Assembly: GCA_002392525.1 (NCBI GenBank)
Contig: DGHE01000084.1
Span: 1-12,712, forward strand
Direction of reading: 5' to 3'
DNA: 12,712 nt
Source of the DNA: Bacteroidales bacterium UBA3856
Lineage (GTDB): Bacteria; Bacteroidota; Bacteroidia; Bacteroidales; UBA932
Shown: in pieces, positions 6,155-12,196 of the stretch
How the letters are laid out: every line of letters begins with the position of its first letter
Position numbering within the stretch: the first letter of the stretch is position 1
Notes under the pieces: model-generated
Seen by the model: the letters and a program-made list of their open reading frames with translations, nothing else
The model's database searches: none
What the model was told of the DNA's origin: nothing
Made by a program: the position numbers and the translations under genes

Positions 6155-7036
6155 ATGAGATTAATTGCTAAATTCTCGCTCGTTCTGGTAGCTTTTATGA
6201 TGACTGCCCCAATTTGCATGACTGCACAAGACAAGACCATTAAAAGGAAAGTTGCCATTGGACGTTTCTCCAATGAAACGCAGTATGCTAAAGGTCTGTT
6301 CTATGATAAAGATAACGATCCTATGCGTAAGCAGGCACTCGACATCTTGTCTTCCAAACTTGCATTAAGTGGTAAGTTTATACTCCTTGAGAGGGATGAT
6401 CTCGATGTTCTGGTAGCAGAGGCTGGTGATGGTATGAACAAGATTGGCGCAGACTACATAATTCTTGGCTCCATCACGGAGTACGGCCGTAAAGCAGAAG
6501 GGCAGCAAAAAGTTTTCTCTTCCACTAAGACTCAGACAGTTGAGGCAGGAGTAAGCATTCGGCTGGTAGAAGCATCCACTGGTCTTATCATTTATTCCGA
6601 CGAGGCGAAGGGCTTTGCTGAAACGTCCACTAAACAGACGCTGGGAATTGGTGGCACTGCCGGATTTGACGCGACCCTCAGCGATAAAGCTATCTCCGCT
6701 GCGCTCAGCCAGCTTGTGGAGAATATTATCAATAAGTGCATGGATAAGCCCTGGCGCTCTTATATTCTCTCTGTAGAAGATGGAACCTATATTATTTCCG
6801 GGGGCGCGTCTCAGGGACTTGCTGCCGGTGATGTTTTCAACGTATACAAGAAAGGAAAGACAGTAAAGAACCCTCAGACAGGGTTTAATATTGAGTTGCC
6901 CGGCCAGAAAATAGGGATGGTGACGGTTGTCTCAACATACGGAGAGACTCCTGAGACAGAAATCTCTTTCTGCACATACGAAGGAGCCGGTTTTGACATA
7001 AACAACCTCTCTGAAATATACATATCTGATAAATAA
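6155..7036 (+). CDS. CsgG/HfaB family outer-membrane assembly or export protein
   Basis: A 293-residue secreted protein with the CsgG pattern: VAIGRFSN near residues 33-40, KFILLERDDLDVL at 74-86, GADYIILGSITEY at 98-110, and a C-terminal block (GGASQGLAAGDVFNVYKKG). CsgG of E. coli is a nonameric outer-membrane pore that secretes curli subunits; distant relatives such as HfaB assist attachment-organelle proteins. Here an N-terminal signal peptide ends near residue 25 (TAQ/DK). C21 lies in APIC, which is a poor lipobox, so it may be unlipidated, unlike E. coli CsgG. It is the first gene of the cassette, three bases before the next. No CsgA/B-like subunit lies nearby, so curli export is not implied. 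GC content is well below that of the flanking genes. Confidence 0.85.
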   Translation: MRLIAKFSLVLVAFMMTAPICMTAQDKTIKRKVAIGRFSNETQYAKGLFYDKDNDPMRKQALDILSSKLALSGKFILLERDDLDVLVAEAGDGMNKIGADYIILGSITEYGRKAEGQQKVFSSTKTQTVEAGVSIRLVEASTGLIIYSDEAKGFAETSTKQTLGIGGTAGFDATLSDKAISAALSQLVENIINKCMDKPWRSYILSVEDGTYIISGGASQGLAAGDVFNVYKKGKTVKNPQTGFNIELPGQKIGMVTVVSTYGETPETEISFCTYEGAGFDINNLSEIYISDK

Positions 7037-7039
7037 TTC

Positions 7040-7384
7040 ATGTCTATGAGAAAATTTATATTATCCTTCCTGGGCGCCATCATTATAACGTCTTGTGGAG
7101 TGGGCTCCTATTCCGTCTCCTCTGGAAAAGCAGATGAAGCGATGGTTTCATTTGTCAGCTCCCAAGAAATTGCTATCTCTGTAACTATTGATGGCGAGAA
7201 TTACAGTCTCGTCAGTGTTAAGGCCGATGCCTGGAAAAAAGACAGAAACATCAAAAAGACCGCAAAGAATACCATTTACATCGCACCAGGACAGCATGAA
7301 GTGGCGGTCCAGATAGAAGGAAAGGAAGTTTGTCATAAGAAGATTTTTGTTTCGACACAGGAACACAAAATTATTGAACTATGA
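7040..7384 (+). CDS. Small lipoprotein of the CsgG cassette, unknown family
   Basis: A 114-residue predicted lipoprotein. The signal peptide is followed by the lipobox ITSC with the modified cysteine at C19, then GVGS. No acidic residues follow the cysteine, so the Bacteroidota surface-export signal seems absent and the protein probably faces the periplasm. The mature part is about 95 residues, rich in beta-prone stretches (EIAISVTIDGENYSLVSV, HEVAVQIEGKEV). An alternative ATG lies two codons in (7046). Its TGA overlaps the next gene's ATG (ATGA at 7381-7384). I do not recognise the family. Its position between the CsgG and DUF4810 genes suggests it belongs to the same complex. Confidence 0.75.
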   Translation: MSMRKFILSFLGAIIITSCGVGSYSVSSGKADEAMVSFVSSQEIAISVTIDGENYSLVSVKADAWKKDRNIKKTAKNTIYIAPGQHEVAVQIEGKEVCHKKIFVSTQEHKIIEL

Positions 7385-7818
7385 GAAGATTGATTGTCCT
7401 TGCTGCGGCTGCCTTGCTGTTGTCTTCTTGCGGCGTTAGTTCCTTATACTATTGGGGCGGCACGCAGAGTGGGGCTACCGCCTATGAGAATTTGGCTTAT
7501 CAGTCCTATGACAAACAGACGCCCAAAAGTCTTTGCAAACTGGTAGCGCTTTATGAGAAAATGGTAACCAAGCCTGGCGGCCTCCGTCAGGTCCCTCCTC
7601 CCGGTATTTGTGCCGAATACGGATACCTTTTACTTCAGGGAGAAACTGCCGTTGTCTTTGCTGAGAATGCATCGGCCAGTGAAAAGCAGTTGTTCAAAAC
7701 GGATGATTACGGTGCCTTCTTTGCAGCGAGAGGCAAGGAGATGCTAGAAAAGGAGATGGAGTATTATCCCGAGTCCGTTAAGTTTATCCAACCACTTATT
7801 AAAAAACTGACGAAGTAG
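7381..7818 (+). CDS. DUF4810 domain-containing lipoprotein
   Basis: A 145-residue predicted lipoprotein with lipobox LSSC and C17, then GVSS. The sequence just after the anchor (LYYWGGTQSGATAYENLAYQ) and the PPPGICAEYGYLLLQGE motif near residues 77-93 are typical of DUF4810, whose members are encoded beside CsgG-like and DUF799 proteins in Neisseria and other bacteria. A helical C-terminus (AARGKEMLEKEMEYYPES) completes the family length. It is coupled to the preceding gene by an ATGA overlap and separated from the next by one base. It probably sits on the periplasmic face of the outer membrane and works with its two conserved neighbours. The biochemical role of the family is not known to me. 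Confidence 0.85.
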   Translation: MRRLIVLAAAALLLSSCGVSSLYYWGGTQSGATAYENLAYQSYDKQTPKSLCKLVALYEKMVTKPGGLRQVPPPGICAEYGYLLLQGETAVVFAENASASEKQLFKTDDYGAFFAARGKEMLEKEMEYYPESVKFIQPLIKKLTK

Positions 7819-7819
7819 C

Positions 7820-8494
7820 ATGAAGAGACTTTTATATATTTGCCTGCTGGCAGTTATTGTCAGTTCATGCGGCCTTACGAGCCGTCTCTCTCGCGAGACC
7901 CAATATGCATCCATGTACGAGAACATGCCTACGACAGTTCTTGTAATGCCTCCCATCAATAACACTACTCACGTAGAAGCGAAGGACTTGCTTTATACTT
8001 CAATCAGTCGGCCGCTTGCGGAGGCTGGCTATTATGTCATCTCTCCTCTGTTGGCAATGGATATACTTAAATCCGAAAGTGCATACGATTCCGAACTATT
8101 TATCGATAAACCTTTAACGGCGTTCCGCGATTTCTTTGGAGCCGATGCCGTGGTGTTCTCTCAGATTGATGACTGGACTAAACGCGGTTTCGGCATAGAT
8201 ACGAAGATTCGGTATATAATCAAGTCGGCTATCTCCAATGAGGTGATCTTTGACAGAACCTGCAATTTACATCTGGATCTTTCCGTAAACTCTGGTAATA
8301 GTGGCGCAATCGCAGCACTCATTGAACTGGCGGCATCGGCCATCGTTACGGCAACTACCGACCACATTGTGGCTGCCAGAAAGGCTAATTACTATATCTT
8401 CCGAGATATTCCTCGCGGGAAGTATAGTCCGGACTACCTCAAAGACCAAGGGGTGCTGGTAGATGCGAAGGACATTACCGTCACTGTGAAATAA
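7820..8494 (+). CDS. DUF799 (GNA1162-type) lipoprotein
   Basis: A 224-residue predicted lipoprotein with lipobox VSSC and C17, then GLTS. The segment after residue 38 (VLVMPPINNTTHVEAKDLLY) and the following RPLAEAGYYVISP match the DUF799 family typified by Neisseria GNA1162, which resembles the periplasmic TolB N-terminal/CsgG-like alpha-beta fold. A further strand block (FFGADAVVFSQIDDW, about 110-124) and a small-residue helix (GAIAALIELAASAIVTATTDHIV) follow. It is the last cassette gene and ends 5 bp before an intrinsic terminator. With CsgG and DUF4810 it forms a recurring triad, so a role in outer-membrane assembly or export is inferred from context only. Confidence 0.85.
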   Translation: MKRLLYICLLAVIVSSCGLTSRLSRETQYASMYENMPTTVLVMPPINNTTHVEAKDLLYTSISRPLAEAGYYVISPLLAMDILKSESAYDSELFIDKPLTAFRDFFGADAVVFSQIDDWTKRGFGIDTKIRYIIKSAISNEVIFDRTCNLHLDLSVNSGNSGAIAALIELAASAIVTATTDHIVAARKANYYIFRDIPRGKYSPDYLKDQGVLVDAKDITVTVK

Positions 8495-8498
8495 AAAG

Positions 8499-8521
8499 AC
8501 AGGCCCCATCGGCCTGTTTTT
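8499..8521 (+). terminator. Intrinsic terminator of the CsgG/lipoprotein cassette
   Basis: A perfect 7-bp GC-rich stem, ACAGGCC/GGCCTGT (8499-8505 and 8511-8517), with loop CCATC, is followed directly by a T run (8517-8521). It starts 5 bp after the DUF799 stop codon. The descending arm and T run overlap the left outer arm of palindrome C (8514-8526), so terminator and repeat share bases. Confidence 0.8.
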
Positions 8522-8623
8522 GCTAACATCCTCATTATCAGCCAATAACGAAATCTCCTCCGGGCGAAAACGACCGGAGGAAATTGTGCAAAATGCTGAT
8601 AATTAAGCAGTTGGTAAAAACGG
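8514..8623. repeat. 110-bp nested palindrome, copy C (REP-like element)
   Basis: It has the same architecture and length as copies A and B. The outer arms are CTGTTTTTGCTAA (8514-8526) and TTGGTAAAAACGG (8611-8623), the inner arms are at 8548-8563 and 8574-8589, and the loop is GCGAAAACGA (8564-8573). The left inner arm is identical to copy B; the right arm has decayed (CCGGAGGAAATTGTGC), so the hairpin is imperfect. About 84% of its positions match B. It lies between two convergent genes, with no RAYT gene beside it. Confidence 0.85.
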
Positions 8624-8633
8624 CGCAACAGAG

Positions 8634-8725
8634 TGGCGGCGGAGCAACGGCGTGGCGGTGGCAGAGCGGCGTGGCGGCGGACCGGCGGCAGAGCAGCGGC
8701 GTGGCGGTGGACCGGCGGCAGGGGA
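8634..8725. repeat. G-rich minisatellite beside palindrome C
   Basis: Four degenerate units each begin TGGCGGYGG: 8634-8652 (19 bp), 8653-8671 (19 bp), 8672-8701 (30 bp) and 8702 to about 8725. The last two share GGACCGGCGGCAG, and GCGGCGTGGCGG recurs three times. The plus strand is almost free of T and packed with GG runs. It begins 10 bp after palindrome C and ends 9 bp before the DUF4252 stop codon, in the gap between two convergent genes. No gene is credible within it. Confidence 0.8.
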
Positions 8726-8734
8726 GCCCCCCGC

Positions 8735-9229
8735 CTACTTCGCGGCCTCGGCCAGGATGTTCTCCAGTTCGTCGCGGTCCATGTTGCCTTCGAGGCTCAT
8801 GAAGGTGAAGTCTTCGGCGTCACGGGAGATGAGGATGAGGGAGGAGACCTTTTTACCGTCCCCGGCGGTGAACAGGCGGGTGGTTTCACCGTCCTCCTTG
8901 GCCTCGAACAGGAGTTCGAACTTCTTTCCGTCCAGAAGCTTTTTCACATCGGCCTGCAGCTGGACGGCAGCACTCGAATTCTCTTCCACTTCCAGCAGAT
9001 AAAACCCGGAGAGCGTGTTGATGATGGGCGTGAGGTTCACTTTCTCGCCCTGGCTGTTCTCCATGTCAACATCGGGGAGTTTACCAATCATGCGGAACAT
9101 GGCGGGGGACACGTAGACGGCGCTGACGCCATTGAGGTCTGAATACTTGTTATAGAGTTCCTTCGCGCTCTGGGCAAAGGCGGAGACTGCAAGGAAAAGG
9201 GCAGTCATAAGGGTGAGTATCTTTTTCAT
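8735..9229 (-). CDS. DUF4252 domain-containing secreted protein
   Basis: A 164-residue protein with a clear signal peptide (MKKILTLMTALFLAVSAFAQ) cut near residue 20. The rest matches DUF4252, a Bacteroidota-specific family of small exported proteins of unknown role: YNKYSDLNGVSAVYVSPAMF near the start of the mature protein, then LSGFYLLEVEE, a KKLLDGKKFELLFEAKEDGE segment, and a C-terminal strand-helix (FTFMSLEGNMDRDELENIL). The ATG at 9229 was chosen over the TTG two codons upstream; it overlaps the previous stop as ATGA. It is the last gene of the sigma factor operon and a paralogue of the operon's first gene. Confidence 0.85.
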   Translation of the reverse strand: MKKILTLMTALFLAVSAFAQSAKELYNKYSDLNGVSAVYVSPAMFRMIGKLPDVDMENSQGEKVNLTPIINTLSGFYLLEVEENSSAAVQLQADVKKLLDGKKFELLFEAKEDGETTRLFTAGDGKKVSSLILISRDAEDFTFMSLEGNMDRDELENILAEAAK

Positions 9230-9567
9230 TTCCAATAAGCTATTTTGTTGTCAATTTCGGTTTCCTGCTTTTCCAGGATAACGGCGCCTTGCGAAACGGC
9301 TTCTCCCATGCGGCCGAATGCCTCTTCGATGGCGGCATAGGCCAGGTACGGGTCCGAGAACGTGTCCTTGGGCTCGGGAGTGCGCAGGGTAGCGGCAAGG
9401 CCGATGCCAGCAACTACGGCTACAGAGGCGGCGATGCTCCAGACGGCGGCGTTGTGCCGGCGGGGCAGCCTTACGTGGAGGTCTTCCGGAACGGGGATGG
9501 ATTCATCGGCCCCGATTCTCTCCCAGTCCTCTGCCGAGAGTTTTTCTATGTCCTCAATGCGTTTCAT
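9226..9567 (-). CDS. Small single-helix membrane protein, possible anti-sigma factor
   Basis: A 113-residue protein with a cytoplasmic N-terminal part of about 39 residues (containing LSAEDWERIGADESIPVPEDL), one hydrophobic helix at about 40-60, and a short C-terminal part that would be periplasmic. It follows the ECF sigma gene with an ATGA overlap and overlaps the DUF4252 gene the same way. That position, topology and size are those of many anti-sigma factors, but no FecR or zinc-binding anti-sigma motif is visible, so the assignment rests on context only. The alternative is an unrelated membrane protein co-expressed with the secreted DUF4252 proteins. Confidence 0.7.
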   Translation of the reverse strand: MKRIEDIEKLSAEDWERIGADESIPVPEDLHVRLPRRHNAAVWSIAASVAVVAGIGLAATLRTPEPKDTFSDPYLAYAAIEEAFGRMGEAVSQGAVILEKQETEIDNKIAYWK

Positions 9568-10037
9568 AGGCGTTGTTTGATTCTTTTGCGGGCCAGGCTC
9601 ACCTGAACCCTGATGTTAAGCGGACTCAGTCCGGTTTTTTGAGCAATCTCTTCGTAAGACAATCCTTCGAATACCCTCATAAGGAGCAGATGCTTTTGCG
9701 TGGGAGGCAGCTTTTCAATGGCATCCTGCACTTCCCGGAGCCTTTCCCGGTTTTCCAGTGCTGTGTCGGGTGGCGCCTCCAGGGCAGCGGCTTCATCGGG
9801 TTCCTCCGTGGGCCGGGCCCGCCGGATGCGGTCGATGCAGAGGTTTTTCAGGAGCATCGTTCCGTAGGCCGTCGGGTTCCCGATCATCTCCAGATGGTCC
9901 CGGAGGTTCCAGAGCTTGAGGTACAGCTCCTGGACGGCGTCCTTGGCATCGGCCTCGTTCTCCAGCATATAGAAGGCCATGCGGTAGAAGCGAGTCTGAA
10001 GGGGCATCCAAACGGTATGGAATACCTGCTCAGTCAT
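9564..10037 (-). CDS. ECF-type RNA polymerase sigma factor (sigma-70 family)
   Basis: A 157-residue ECF sigma factor containing only regions 2 and 4. Region 2 spans about 10-75, with the FYRMAFYMLENEADAKDAVQELYLKLW core that contacts core polymerase and a basic end (CIDRIRRAR). An acidic linker follows (about 77-96). Region 4 spans about 100-152, with the helix-turn-helix YEEIAQKTGLSPLNIRVQVSLARKRI that reads the -35 element. The ATG at 10037 overlaps the preceding DUF4252 stop by 8 bp, and its own stop overlaps the next gene (ATGA). It probably controls an envelope-related regulon that includes its own operon; the candidate promoter at 10560-10582 fits that. Confidence 0.93.
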   Translation of the reverse strand: MTEQVFHTVWMPLQTRFYRMAFYMLENEADAKDAVQELYLKLWNLRDHLEMIGNPTAYGTMLLKNLCIDRIRRARPTEEPDEAAALEAPPDTALENRERLREVQDAIEKLPPTQKHLLLMRVFEGLSYEEIAQKTGLSPLNIRVQVSLARKRIKQRL

Positions 10038-10530
10038 TGTTCACGGCGGCCATCAGTTTGTCCAGCGTAACGGAGCCGCGCACGCAGATGATGGTTCCGT
10101 CAGGATCCCAGAGAATGCAGTCACGGATTTCATCGCCCCTGTCGATCCCGTAAATGCTGAGCTTGTCTCCGTCGTCTTTTGCTTCCAGGATGAGTTCCAT
10201 GCCGGAGAGGATTTGCTTCGCTTTCTGGACAAAGCGCGCCTTGACATCGGCCTCGCCATCCTCGAAATCCAGGATGGTGACCCTTTTGATTCTGTTGAAA
10301 GCGCGAAGAACCGCGCGGTCTTCCTCGTCGAGGTCGCTGTCGGAGAGGGCGATGGTTTTGAGGAGGGCTACTCCCAGGGGGCCCACCGAGATTCCGTCAA
10401 AGCCCTCGTGGTGACGGTACTCATTGATGAGCGTTTGCATCTTGCCTGCCGGGTTTCCCGCCAGGGCCATGGTAACGGCGAATACCGCCGGTCCCAGAAA
10501 TACTGTAAGAGTGAGTAATAGTTTTTTCAT
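10030..10530 (-). CDS. DUF4252-like secreted protein, first gene of the sigma factor operon
   Basis: A 166-residue protein with a signal peptide (about 1-25, ending near ALAGN). The mature part resembles DUF4252 and the 8735-9229 protein: HEGFDGISVGPLGVALLK, then IKRVTILDFEDGEADVKARF, LSGMELILEAKDDGDKLSIYG and a C-terminal GTIICVRGSVTLDKLMAAV. The shared order of a helical linker, a LILEAKDDG strand and a final strand-helix suggests tandem paralogues separated by the sigma factor and the small membrane protein. The ATG at 10530 is preferred over the TTG two codons upstream. Having a secreted protein precede the sigma gene is unusual; it may be a sensed or regulated component, which is inference. 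Confidence 0.75.
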   Translation of the reverse strand: MKKLLLTLTVFLGPAVFAVTMALAGNPAGKMQTLINEYRHHEGFDGISVGPLGVALLKTIALSDSDLDEEDRAVLRAFNRIKRVTILDFEDGEADVKARFVQKAKQILSGMELILEAKDDGDKLSIYGIDRGDEIRDCILWDPDGTIICVRGSVTLDKLMAAVNND

Positions 10531-10559
10531 TGTCAATTCTCAAGCGCTTGCATACTAAA

Positions 10560-10582
10560 GACGCAGTGCCCGGGCATTTGTT
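10560..10582 (-). promoter_or_regulatory. Candidate ECF-type promoter of the sigma factor operon
   Basis: On the minus strand AAC (10582-10580) and CGTC (10563-10560) are separated by 16 bp, the AAC...CGT spacing seen in many ECF sigma promoters. A T-rich stretch upstream (10581-10606) could act as an UP element. No TAnnTTTG element is found before this operon, unlike others in the window. Two perfect 10-bp palindromes lie in the region: TGCCCGGGCA (10567-10576) between the two boxes, and CAAGCGCTTG (10541-10550) in the leader. The match is short and could be chance. Confidence 0.35.
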
Positions 10583-10603
10583 AAAAGAAAAAACTAAAAA
10601 AAA

Positions 10604-11464
10604 TTACGGGTGGCTGAAATTGCGCGAAGCGAAGGGGAAGGAAATGCGCAGGGCGCTGCGCCAGTACTCCCACGTGTGGCCGCCGTTACGCACGCGCAGC
10701 TCGCTGTGGATGCCGGCCGCCTGCATTTTGAGGTGGAGTTCAACGGACAGGCGCATGAGGGCGTCGTCGTCTCCGCAGTCCAGGAACCACGCGACGGTTT
10801 TAAGCTGGCCGATGGTCTCTTCGCCGGCGTTGTCCACAAAATCCAGGGCCGAATGTTCCCGCACGGAGAGATCCGTGATGACGAGCTTGCTGCCGGGTTT
10901 GTCCGTTCCGCGTACTTCACGGTGCTTGTTGTCCAGCCAGGCGCTCATGCCATAGGCGCTGGAGAACATGTCGGGGTGGCGCTGGGCATACACGATGGAA
11001 CCGCCGCCGCCCATGGAAAGGCCCATGATGGCGCGCTGCCCTTTGCTGCCGCCGCAACTGAATTTCTTTTCGGCCGCAGGAAGGAGCTCCTGGAAGAAGA
11101 AGTCCTCGTAGGGCCAGTTCTCTACATTGAAATAACCGTTCTGATAGCCGTGGACGTCATTGTCACCTGCGTTGGGCATGATGATGACGGCCGGAACCAG
11201 TTCTCCGCTGGCAATGAGTTCGTCGGCCACGCTCTTGGCATGGCCGGAGTTCACCCAGTTGGTGTAGTCTCCGTAGAGGCCGTGCAGCAGGTAGATGACG
11301 GGGTAGTGCTCCGAGGCCTTGTAGCCGGCGGGGAGATACACATTGTACTTCTGCTCACATCCCAGCTTTTTGCTGGCGATGGACTCGGTGACGACTTTGG
11401 AGGGCTGGGCCGATGCTGCGAGCGCGAGCGTCAGTGCCAGCAGGGAGAAGACTAGCTTTTTCAT
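10604..11464 (-). CDS. Secreted alpha/beta-hydrolase esterase (esterase D / CE1-like)
   Basis: A 286-residue protein with a signal peptide (MKKLVFSLLALTLALAASAQ), so probably periplasmic or exported. The alpha/beta-hydrolase fold of the putative esterase family is shown by YPVIYLLHGLYGDYTNWV (about 54-71), which forms the oxyanion region, by the nucleophile elbow GLSMGG with S150, by an acid among D229-D234 (DCGDDD), and by the catalytic histidine H263 in GGHTWEYW. Relatives include feruloyl and acetyl-xylan esterases and enterochelin-type esterases. The substrate cannot be told here, though an acyl ester on plant polysaccharide is plausible in a gut or rumen Bacteroidales. It starts two bases after the pyrH stop, so it is co-transcribed with it. 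No carbohydrate-binding module is present. Confidence 0.88.
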   Translation of the reverse strand: MKKLVFSLLALTLALAASAQPSKVVTESIASKKLGCEQKYNVYLPAGYKASEHYPVIYLLHGLYGDYTNWVNSGHAKSVADELIASGELVPAVIIMPNAGDNDVHGYQNGYFNVENWPYEDFFFQELLPAAEKKFSCGGSKGQRAIMGLSMGGGGSIVYAQRHPDMFSSAYGMSAWLDNKHREVRGTDKPGSKLVITDLSVREHSALDFVDNAGEETIGQLKTVAWFLDCGDDDALMRLSVELHLKMQAAGIHSELRVRNGGHTWEYWRSALRISFPFASRNFSHP

Positions 11465-11466
11465 GG

Positions 11467-12171
11467 TTACGGGTGTACTAGGGTGCCCACCTTCTCTCCG
11501 GAGAGGAGCTTGGTGAGGTTGCCGGTGGCGTTCATATCAAAGACGATGATGGGCATCTTGCCGTCGCTGCACAGGGCGTAGGCGGTCTGGTCCATCACCT
11601 TGAGATGCTTGGAAATGGCCTCGTCGAAGGAGAGCTCGTCGTACTTGGTAGCGGTGGGGTCTTTCTCGGGATCGGCCGTATAGACGCCGTCCACGCGGGT
11701 GCCCTTGAGGAGGGCATCGGCCCCAATCTCGAGGGCCCTGAGCGCCGCACCGCTGTCGGTGGTGAAGAAGGGGTTGCCGGTGCCACCGGCGATGAGGGCT
11801 ACGCCTCCGCGCTCCATGACCTTCACGGCGTCGTCCCTCATGTAATATTTGGCATGGGGCTCCATGGGGGTGGAGGTGAATACCACGGCGTCTACGCCCT
11901 CGGCCTTGATGAACATGCTAAGGGCCAGGGAATTGATGACGGTAGCCAGCATTCCCATTTTGTCTCCGTCCACGCGGTCGAAGCCTTTGCCAACGCCCTG
12001 GAGGCCCCGGAAGATGTTGCCGCCGCCGTTGACGATGGCAATCTGAAGGCCGGCCTTGGCTGCAGATGCAATTTCTTTGGCATATTTTTCCAACCATTCG
12101 GTTTCCAGGCCCTTACCGGCCGGACCGCCCAGGCTTTCGCCGCTGAGTTTGAGTAAAACGCGTTTGTACAT
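11467..12171 (-). CDS. pyrH: Uridylate (UMP) kinase
   Basis: A 234-residue bacterial UMP kinase of the amino-acid kinase fold, which phosphorylates UMP to UDP in pyrimidine synthesis in the cytoplasm. The length is normal. The visible signature blocks are KLSGE with K8, the nucleotide-binding NGGGNIFRG (48-56), the UMP-binding DRVDGDKMGMLATVIN region (65-80), GTGNPFFTTDSGAA (130-143) and VDGVYTADPEKDP (160-172). The start at 12171 follows a strong promoter. It leads a two-gene operon with the secreted esterase, an unusual partner, as pyrH more commonly sits near tsf, frr or rpsB. Confidence 0.97.
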   Translation of the reverse strand: MYKRVLLKLSGESLGGPAGKGLETEWLEKYAKEIASAAKAGLQIAIVNGGGNIFRGLQGVGKGFDRVDGDKMGMLATVINSLALSMFIKAEGVDAVVFTSTPMEPHAKYYMRDDAVKVMERGGVALIAGGTGNPFFTTDSGAALRALEIGADALLKGTRVDGVYTADPEKDPTATKYDELSFDEAISKHLKVMDQTAYALCSDGKMPIIVFDMNATGNLTKLLSGEKVGTLVHP

Positions 12172-12196
12172 GGATGTCGTGGTTAAATAATTATAA

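Noticed and set aside
8634..8725. Coding or structural RNA in the G-rich tract
   Set aside because: The sequence is a degenerate tandem repeat; G-quadruplex formation is possible from the many GG runs, but runs of three or more G are scarce, so it was not claimed.
10604..10640. Terminator after the esterase
   Set aside because: A T-rich tract follows the stop on the minus strand, but no compact GC-rich stem precedes it.
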